Part shown: one piece after another, positions 1 to 4,142 of the stretch | Numbering within the stretch: the first letter of the stretch is position 1 | How the letters are laid out: each line of letters opens with the position of its first letter | NCBI GenBank assembly: GCA_002309275.1 | Contig: DBXL01000063.1 | Location: 1-7,032, forward strand | Length of the DNA stretch: 7,032 nt | Direction: 5' to 3' | Origin: Ruminococcaceae bacterium UBA1213 | GTDB lineage: Bacteria > Bacillota > Clostridia > Oscillospirales > Acutalibacteraceae | Notes under the pieces: model-generated | What the model saw: the letters and a program-made list of their open reading frames with translations, nothing else | What the model was told of the DNA's origin: nothing | The model's database searches: none | Made by a program: the position numbers and the translations under genes

Positions 1-573
1 GCGATAATGAAAGATTGTGGATTTATCGGCAAATACATAAAGTGCATTGAGGGCGGTGCAGGCTCTATTCCCCGTAAAAGTGACGGCAAATACGGCACAT
101 GGTTTAAAAAGTCCGTCAATATGCCGCCACAAAGGGGCGACTTGTTCTTTTTGCGTTACAACGATTATCCCAATGAAGATAAATATTTCTGTGACCATGT
201 GGGAATTGTTGAAGAAGTAAACGGCAATATCATAACAACACTAGAGGGCAATGTTGACGCAATAAACGGCAACAAATGGGCGGAAACGTCTATTTTCAAG
301 AGAAAATACCGCAAATTGTATGATGAAAACAATGATGTAGTGTATGCCTTTTACCGCCCGAACTGGCAGACCGAAACCAAAACTACAACTACCTCTGCCA
401 AAAAAGACATTGAAATATATCAGTTGAATTCCTCAAAGAAAGTTGACTATACTGTAAAAGTATCTGCAAGCGACGGTCTTAACATCAGACAGGGGGCAGG
501 GCTGAGTTATAAAATTCTCGGTACAGTTCCATGTAATTTTAGCTTGGAATTCATGCGATTTTTCTTTGCGTGA
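1..573 (+). CDS. CHAP-domain cell-wall hydrolase, 5' partial, with truncated SH3b domain
   Basis: This is the 3' part of a peptidoglycan hydrolase, probably an amidase or endopeptidase of the CHAP (NlpC/P60-like) superfamily acting outside the cell or as a phage endolysin. The frame is open from base 1, so the ATG at position 7 need not be the start, and the catalytic Cys of the domain must lie upstream. Numbering from that ATG, PQRGD (41-45) followed by DHVGIVEEVNG (63-73) and TTLEGN (78-82 region) is the usual second half of a CHAP domain, with His64 as the catalytic His and Glu80 as the likely third residue. A Thr-rich linker (about 122-130) leads to an SH3b-like start, YTVKVSASDGLNIRQGAG (148-165). 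That domain normally spans 55-60 residues, but here homology stops after GTVP (172-175) and the protein ends in a short hydrophobic tail, so the cell-wall binding domain is only half present. Family assignment is from motifs and is firm for CHAP. Whether the gene is viral or cellular cannot be told from this fragment. Confidence 0.8.
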   Translation, partial: AIMKDCGFIGKYIKCIEGGAGSIPRKSDGKYGTWFKKSVNMPPQRGDLFFLRYNDYPNEDKYFCDHVGIVEEVNGNIITTLEGNVDAINGNKWAETSIFKRKYRKLYDENNDVVYAFYRPNWQTETKTTTTSAKKDIEIYQLNSSKKVDYTVKVSASDGLNIRQGAGLSYKILGTVPCNFSLEFMRFFFA

Positions 574-591
574 AAACAGAAAAACGGTGCC

Positions 592-611
592 AAAAAAATC
601 AGAGTGATTTT
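592..611 (-). terminator. Weak AT-rich hairpin with T run, possible terminator after the 644-1276 gene
   Basis: Read on the minus strand, a perfect 7-bp stem (AAAATCA / TGATTTT, plus coordinates 605-611 and 595-601) with a 3-base loop is followed by three more T's, giving a run of seven. It lies 32 bases past the stop of the minus-strand gene and also just after the end of the CHAP gene, so it could serve both. The stem has only one G-C pair, so it would be weak. This is tentative. Confidence 0.3.
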
Positions 612-643
612 GATAGGCGATTAATGATTTTATTTATGATGTG

Positions 644-1276
644 TCAGAGCCATTCAACGCTTGTTACATAGAATACTTCACACGAATGGTTACCGCTGTC
701 TGTACGGGTAGTGCTGGAACGCCATGAAAATGTAGAGCCGGCAGAATTTCTGCCCCCAATGCTGACAAGGTAGCCTTGTAGTCTGATATGGTCTCCACGC
801 CTGATGTATCCGACTTTTTTTCTTATATCATCATCGGCAGGGATAATATGATTGTTAGAAGACTGTCGTATAATACGGAGTTCACCGCCTGCAATGCCCA
901 ATTCCTGAGGGGTATCCACTCTCCAGTAATACCATCGGTTGTCCTGTCGCCAGTGAAAATTCACATCATTGTTGTGTTCGGCGACGGTTCCCCATGCAAG
1001 AGCGAGGTCTTTGGGAGCCAATGCACCGCTCAATCCGGTTTGATAGTCATGTGTGCTGACGACAAGGGCTTCTATATCATATTGATATAAATAGTTGACA
1101 GTCAGGTCATAGCCGTTTACAGAGATATGGGTATTGCCTGTTGTTTCGGTCTGGACAGGCTCTCTTATGCCTGCAACAGAATTTCTGCTGCCGTTTTTGA
1201 ACTGGAAATAAAAGATTATGCTAAAAATGATAATTCCTATTACTGTGTATGTCAGCAGTTTCTTTTTTGTTTTCAT
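644..1276 (-). CDS. Membrane-anchored protein of an uncharacterised conserved family
   Basis: The protein has 210 residues if started at the ATG ending at 1276. That start is chosen because AAGGA (1286-1290) lies 9 bases before it, whereas the upstream in-frame ATG at 1285 directly abuts the AAGGA. A basic start (MKTKKK) and one hydrophobic helix (about 8-24) indicate an N-terminal membrane anchor or uncleaved signal, with the remaining roughly 185 residues outside the membrane. The soluble part has a motif set I associate with a widespread family of proteins without assigned function: LALAWG (91-96), a Trp/Tyr-rich stretch RWYYW (114-118), NNHIIPAD (141-148), GDHIRLQGYLV (161-171), then WRSSTTRTDSG (185-195) and SCEVFYV (198-204). 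No catalytic site is recognised. The conserved Trp, His143, Arg191, Asp193 and Cys199-Glu200 would be the residues to watch. It is transcribed alone from its own promoter, downstream of the feo terminator and on the same strand as feo. I recall similar proteins mainly from Proteobacteria, so horizontal transfer is possible but unproven. Confidence 0.75.
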   Translation of the reverse strand: MKTKKKLLTYTVIGIIIFSIIFYFQFKNGSRNSVAGIREPVQTETTGNTHISVNGYDLTVNYLYQYDIEALVVSTHDYQTGLSGALAPKDLALAWGTVAEHNNDVNFHWRQDNRWYYWRVDTPQELGIAGGELRIIRQSSNNHIIPADDDIRKKVGYIRRGDHIRLQGYLVSIGGRNSAGSTFSWRSSTTRTDSGNHSCEVFYVTSVEWL

Positions 1277-1285
1277 AAACATCAT

Positions 1286-1290
1286 TCCTT
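1286..1290 (-). promoter_or_regulatory. Ribosome binding site that decides the start of the 644-1276 gene
   Basis: AAGGA on the minus strand lies 9 bases upstream of the ATG at 1276 but directly abuts the in-frame ATG at 1285. The third in-frame ATG, giving MKTKKK, is therefore the likely start. Confidence 0.6.
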
Positions 1291-1312
1291 ATTGTTTTAT
1301 TTATTTATCAAT

Positions 1313-1341
1313 ATGATAGCATGAAGAGAGGCGCATGTAAA
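1313..1341 (-). promoter_or_regulatory. Sigma-A type promoter with extended -10 for the membrane-anchored protein gene
   Basis: On the minus strand, TTTACA (1336-1341), a 17-base spacer and TATCAT (1313-1318) form a good vegetative promoter. TGC directly before the -10 box makes it an extended -10. Transcription would start near 1306, leaving a leader of about 30 bases. A TTGACA at 1343-1348 is also present but would need a 24-base spacer. Confidence 0.6.
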
Positions 1342-1350
1342 CTGTCAATT

Positions 1351-1381
1351 AAAAGAGGAGTGAGAAAGAATTCTCACTCCT
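1351..1381 (-). terminator. Rho-independent terminator of the feo operon
   Basis: A perfect 11-bp inverted repeat, AGGAGTGAGAA (1356-1366) and TTCTCACTCCT (1371-1381), encloses a 4-base loop. On the minus strand it is followed by CTTTT. It begins 4 bases after the stop codon of the Cys-rich protein gene. There is no T run on the plus-strand side, so it works for leftward transcription only. Confidence 0.85.
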
Positions 1382-1385
1382 GATA

Positions 1386-1553
1386 TTATTGGGGATTTCC
1401 GCACTTGTTACAGCCGCTGCACCCACTGCATTCACATATATTTTTACCTTGTTTTTTTCTGTGTACAAGGTAGATGATGTCGAGTAAGATGACGGCAGAC
1501 ACAACAGCGGATATGATAATAGTTGAGGCATTGTCCAAGATGAAATCGGGCAT
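1386..1553 (-). CDS. FeoB-associated Cys-rich membrane protein (55 residues)
   Basis: This short gene encodes one membrane helix followed by a cysteine cluster. The translation begins MPDFILDNAS, has a hydrophobic segment at about 11-30 (TIIISAVVSAVILLDIIYLV), a basic stretch HRKKQGK, and then C-x-C-x2-C-x2-C-x2-C (Cys40, 42, 45, 48, 51) before ending NPQ. This architecture and its place directly after feoB match the family named FeoB-associated Cys-rich membrane protein (PF12669), found in Firmicutes feo operons. Its role is not established. The cysteines may bind iron or help FeoB assembly or electron chemistry at the inner face of the membrane. The start is well supported: AAAGGAG (1562-1568) overlaps the feoB stop codon and lies 8 bases before the ATG. 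It is 13 bases from feoB and is the last gene of the operon, ending 4 bases before the terminator hairpin. Confidence 0.88.
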   Translation of the reverse strand: MPDFILDNASTIIISAVVSAVILLDIIYLVHRKKQGKNICECSGCSGCNKCGNPQ

Positions 1554-1566
1554 ATCAGATACTCCT

Positions 1567-3699
1567 TTATATTTTGGCAGATTGGGAAGCAGGGCGGAAA
1601 AGCATATAGCACATCAATGCAAGAACCAGCAGAGCAAATACAAGACCTGTTATATTCATGGTGCCTGTAAAGATACTGCCTATCTGGAATATCGTGAGTG
1701 AAACGGCATAGGCAAACAAGCATTGATAGCCGATTGCAAAGAGAGTCCATTTGGGACTGTTCATTTCTCTGCGGATAGCTCCCATGGCGGCAACGCATGG
1801 AGCACAAAGCAGATTGAATGTAAGGAAAGAGTATCCGGCGAGCTGTGTGAGACCTTGAAAGTCAAGTACACCGAATACACTGACAATTTCCTCTTTTGCA
1901 AGGAGTCCCATAAAAGTGGCGATGGCAGCGGTAGAGTTACCGAAGCCCAGAGGGGCGAATATCCAGCAGACAGAATTGCCTATGATAGAGAGGATACTGG
2001 AGCCGTTGCTGTTGAAGTTGGAATGGAAACCGAATGTATTGTCATTCCAGCCGAGAGAATTGAGCAGCCATATGACAACGGAGGAAAGCAGAATAACAGT
2101 ACCGGCTTTTTTGATAAAGGACCAGGTTCTTTCCCAGACGGAACGCATGACATTGGAGAATATAGGCATATGGTAAGCCGGGAGCTCCATGAGAAAGGGA
2201 GTAGCGTCACTGGAGAGGAATTTTGTTTTTTTGAGCATGATGCCGGAGAGGATAACAGCGGCTATGCCCATAAGATAGGCACTCGGAGCAACCCACCATG
2301 CACCGCCGAAAAGTACGGATGTAATGAGAGCGATAACAGGCAGTTTGGCACTGCAGGGGATAAATGAAGTTGTTATTACAGTCATTCGTCTGTCACTGGG
2401 ACTTTCAATAGTTCTGGAGGACATGATACCGGGGACACTGCAGCCTGAGCCTACAAGAAGGGGGATAAAAGATTTTCCCGACAGACCGAAATATCTGAAA
2501 ATGCTGTCGAGTATAAATGCGATTCTTGCCATATAGCCGCATGATTCAAGCATAGCGAGAAAGAAGAATAAAAGGAAGATTTGGGGAATGAATCCAAGAA
2601 CCGAGCCGACACCTTTAATAATACCGTTGAATACAAGACTGCTGAGCCATTCGGGAGTATCGGCAAAAAGCGGTCTGAGAAGTGCAGGGATACCGGGTAT
2701 CCATAAATTAAAGAGATACCAGCCCTCACCGAATATGCCGTCATTTACCCAATCAGTAGCGAGTGTACCGAGGGAACTACCCCACGGCATAGGAACAGGC
2801 ATTACGACAAAGGCATATATAATAAACATAATGCCTGCAAATATGGGCAGGGCAAGAAAACGATTAGTAACGATTCTGTCGATTTTGGCAGAAATGGTTG
2901 CTTCACTTTTCAATTTTTTGGTATAGCACTTTTGGAGAACAGAGGTAATATAATTATATCTGTCGTTTGTAATGATACTTTCTGCATCGTCATCAAGTTC
3001 TCTTTCGGCGGCGGCAATATCTTTTTCCATATGTTTGCGTTTTTCGTCGCTGATATGGAGTTTTTTAATAACTCTTGCATCACGCTCGAATATTTTGACA
3101 GCATACCACCTCTGCTGTTCTTCGGGCATATCATGCAATACAGCTTCTTCGATATGTGCAATAGCGTGTTCGGCAGGTCCCGAAAACAAATGCTGAGGAA
3201 TAGGCTTTTCGCCCTGAGCAGCGGCAATCGCTGTTTCAGCCGCCTGTGTAATGCCCTCATTTTTGAGTGCGGATATAGTCACTATCTTACAGCCGAGAGC
3301 CTTTGAAAGTTTGTCAATTTGGATTATATCGCCGTTTTTGCGTACAACGTCCATCATGTTGAGGGCGATGACAACCGGAATACCGATTTCCACAAGCTGA
3401 GTTGTAAGATAGAGATTTCTTTCAATATTGCTTGCGTCAACGATGTTGAGGATAACATCAGGCTTTTCCTCAATGAGATAGTTTCTTGCAACGATTTCTT
3501 CAGGGGTATAGGGGGAGAGGGAGTAGATACCGGGCAGGTCTGTGACGGTAACATCATTGTATTTTTTAAGCTTGCCCTCTTTTTTTTCAACGGTAACGCC
3601 GGGCCAGTTTCCCACGAATTGATTTGAGCCTGTCAGAACGTTGAATAAAGTCGTTTTACCGCTGTTGGGATTGCCGGCAAGGGCTATTTTGACAGCCAT
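1567..3699 (-). CDS. feoB: Ferrous iron transporter FeoB
   Basis: FeoB is the main Fe2+ importer of the cytoplasmic membrane, with an N-terminal GTPase fused to a polytopic channel. At 710 residues it has normal length. The GTPase motifs are complete: G1 GNPNSGKTT (9-17), the G2 Thr at 36 in GVTVE, G3 DLPG (54-57), G4 NMMD (114-117) and G5 SAL (143-145). A helical GDI-like linker spans about 170-270. The membrane part begins near 278 and carries the two inverted Gate-type segments typical of FeoB, with GSGCSVPG (417-424) plus PCSAKLP (448-454), and later GFGNSTAAIATFMGLLAKE (about 585-603). CAPC (632-635) precedes REMNSPKW (645-651). Cys420 and Cys449 are the conserved pore-region cysteines. 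It follows feoA by 19 bases with its own site, AAAGGTG, 8 bases before the ATG. The downstream Cys-rich gene is 13 bases away. No broken motif is seen, so it should be functional. Confidence 0.98.
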   Translation of the reverse strand: MAVKIALAGNPNSGKTTLFNVLTGSNQFVGNWPGVTVEKKEGKLKKYNDVTVTDLPGIYSLSPYTPEEIVARNYLIEEKPDVILNIVDASNIERNLYLTTQLVEIGIPVVIALNMMDVVRKNGDIIQIDKLSKALGCKIVTISALKNEGITQAAETAIAAAQGEKPIPQHLFSGPAEHAIAHIEEAVLHDMPEEQQRWYAVKIFERDARVIKKLHISDEKRKHMEKDIAAAERELDDDAESIITNDRYNYITSVLQKCYTKKLKSEATISAKIDRIVTNRFLALPIFAGIMFIIYAFVVMPVPMPWGSSLGTLATDWVNDGIFGEGWYLFNLWIPGIPALLRPLFADTPEWLSSLVFNGIIKGVGSVLGFIPQIFLLFFFLAMLESCGYMARIAFILDSIFRYFGLSGKSFIPLLVGSGCSVPGIMSSRTIESPSDRRMTVITTSFIPCSAKLPVIALITSVLFGGAWWVAPSAYLMGIAAVILSGIMLKKTKFLSSDATPFLMELPAYHMPIFSNVMRSVWERTWSFIKKAGTVILLSSVVIWLLNSLGWNDNTFGFHSNFNSNGSSILSIIGNSVCWIFAPLGFGNSTAAIATFMGLLAKEEIVSVFGVLDFQGLTQLAGYSFLTFNLLCAPCVAAMGAIRREMNSPKWTLFAIGYQCLFAYAVSLTIFQIGSIFTGTMNITGLVFALLVLALMCYMLFRPASQSAKI

Positions 3700-3718
3700 A
3701 AAAATTCACCTTTCTTTT

Positions 3719-3940
3719 TCACTGTATTTCTATCATTTCTGCATCGGCTTTTCTGAGAGAAAGCTCATACCCTCTCACAGTGATTTCAATAGGGTCGCCT
3801 AAAGGGGCGAATTTGCGGATATATATTTCTGTATTGCGTGTAATGCCCATGTCCATAATTCTACGCCTTACAGCACCCTCGCCGTGAAGTTTCACAACAG
3901 TCACTTTATCGCCGGGTTTGGCATTGCGAATGGTTCGCAT
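3719..3940 (-). CDS. feoA: FeoA, small SH3-like accessory protein of ferrous iron transport
   Basis: This is a 73-residue cytoplasmic protein of the FeoA family, which has an SH3-like beta barrel and is required for or modulates FeoB transport. The diagnostic features are KPGDKVTVVKLHGEGAVRRRIMDMGI (residues 8-33), followed by EIYIRKFAPLGDPIEITVRGYELSLRKADAEMIEI, which is the standard FeoA pattern with Gly-Asp-Pro-Ile in the middle. Length is typical. AGAAGG lies 8 bases before the ATG. It is the first gene of the operon and is followed by feoB after 19 bases, the usual order in Firmicutes. Confidence 0.96.
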   Translation of the reverse strand: MRTIRNAKPGDKVTVVKLHGEGAVRRRIMDMGITRNTEIYIRKFAPLGDPIEITVRGYELSLRKADAEMIEIQ

Positions 3941-3964
3941 ATAGCATACCTTCTTTCATGTAAC

Positions 3965-3976
3965 TTTAAGGTTAAA
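3965..3976. promoter_or_regulatory. Palindrome in the feoA leader, possible metal-regulator operator
   Basis: TTTAAGGTTAAA is a 5+5 inverted repeat around a central GG. It sits between the predicted start of transcription of feoA and its ribosome binding site, a position where a bound repressor would block the operon. DtxR/IdeR/MntR-family sites are AT-rich palindromes with TTAGG or TTAAGG-like half sites, so an iron-sensing DtxR-type repressor is a reasonable guess. The match is short, and no Fur-box pattern was seen. Confidence 0.3.
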
Positions 3977-4008
3977 CAAGTAAAATCAAGCTTGTCTGAC
4001 TGATTAGT

Positions 4009-4037
4009 AACTTAACATATCTAATTGAGTATGTCAA
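4009..4037 (-). promoter_or_regulatory. Predicted promoter of the feo operon
   Basis: On the minus strand, a perfect TTGACA (4032-4037) is followed after 17 bases by TAAGTT (4009-4014), preceded by TGT as an extended -10. A second TTGACA lies 12 bases further upstream (4044-4049) but has no good -10 at normal spacing. The -10 box is a poor match apart from its key T, A and final T, consistent with an activated or tightly controlled promoter. The leader to feoA would be about 60 bases. Confidence 0.5.
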
Positions 4038-4082
4038 GAGTTTTGTCAATAAAATTCTACGGTGTGGCAGGGGATATAAATA

Positions 4083-4111
4083 TTGAAATTCAGGCGGAAT
4101 TAAGTTATAAT
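4083..4111 (+). promoter_or_regulatory. Sigma-A promoter of the repeat lipoprotein gene
   Basis: TTGAAA (4083-4088), a 17-base spacer and a perfect TATAAT (4106-4111) make a strong consensus promoter. The expected start of transcription near 4118 leaves a leader of about 25 bases that is nearly filled by the ribosome binding site. It is divergent from the feo promoter, with the two -35 boxes 45 bases apart. Confidence 0.75.
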
Positions 4112-4125
4112 TGAAAGGCAGACAA

Positions 4126-4133
4126 AAAGGAGG
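4126..4133 (+). promoter_or_regulatory. Strong ribosome binding site upstream of adjacent TTG and GTG starts
   Basis: AAAAGGAGG ends 6 bases before a TTG (4140) and 9 bases before a GTG (4143), both in frame. GTG is preferred because it is the more usual start codon and a second AGGAG register (4131-4135) is 7 bases from it. The difference is only one residue. Confidence 0.65.
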
Positions 4134-4142
4134 AGAGTCTTG

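Noticed and set aside
1..643. Possible prophage or mobile element boundary including an integrase or terminal repeats
   Set aside because: Only the truncated hydrolase hints at this. I found no integrase, transposase or matching repeat elsewhere in the window, so no mobile element is annotated.
788..1324. Plus-strand open frames at 788-1090 and 1127-1324
   Set aside because: They are antisense to the conserved membrane-anchored protein, whose motif order and start signals are convincing.
1349..1807. Minus-strand open frame of 152 codons across the end of feoB and the operon terminator
   Set aside because: It lies in another frame over feoB and the Cys-rich gene, runs through the terminator hairpin, and has no coding character or ribosome site.
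1723..2367. Plus-strand open frame of 214 codons antisense to feoB
   Set aside because: It is fully covered by the intact feoB coding sequence and shows no domain motifs. It is a shadow frame.
3976..3995. CAAGCTTG palindrome and ACAAG/CTTGT inverted repeat in the feoA leader, considered as a riboswitch or attenuator
   Set aside because: The stems are only 4-5 bp with no T run, and no known riboswitch core is visible in the roughly 60-base leader.
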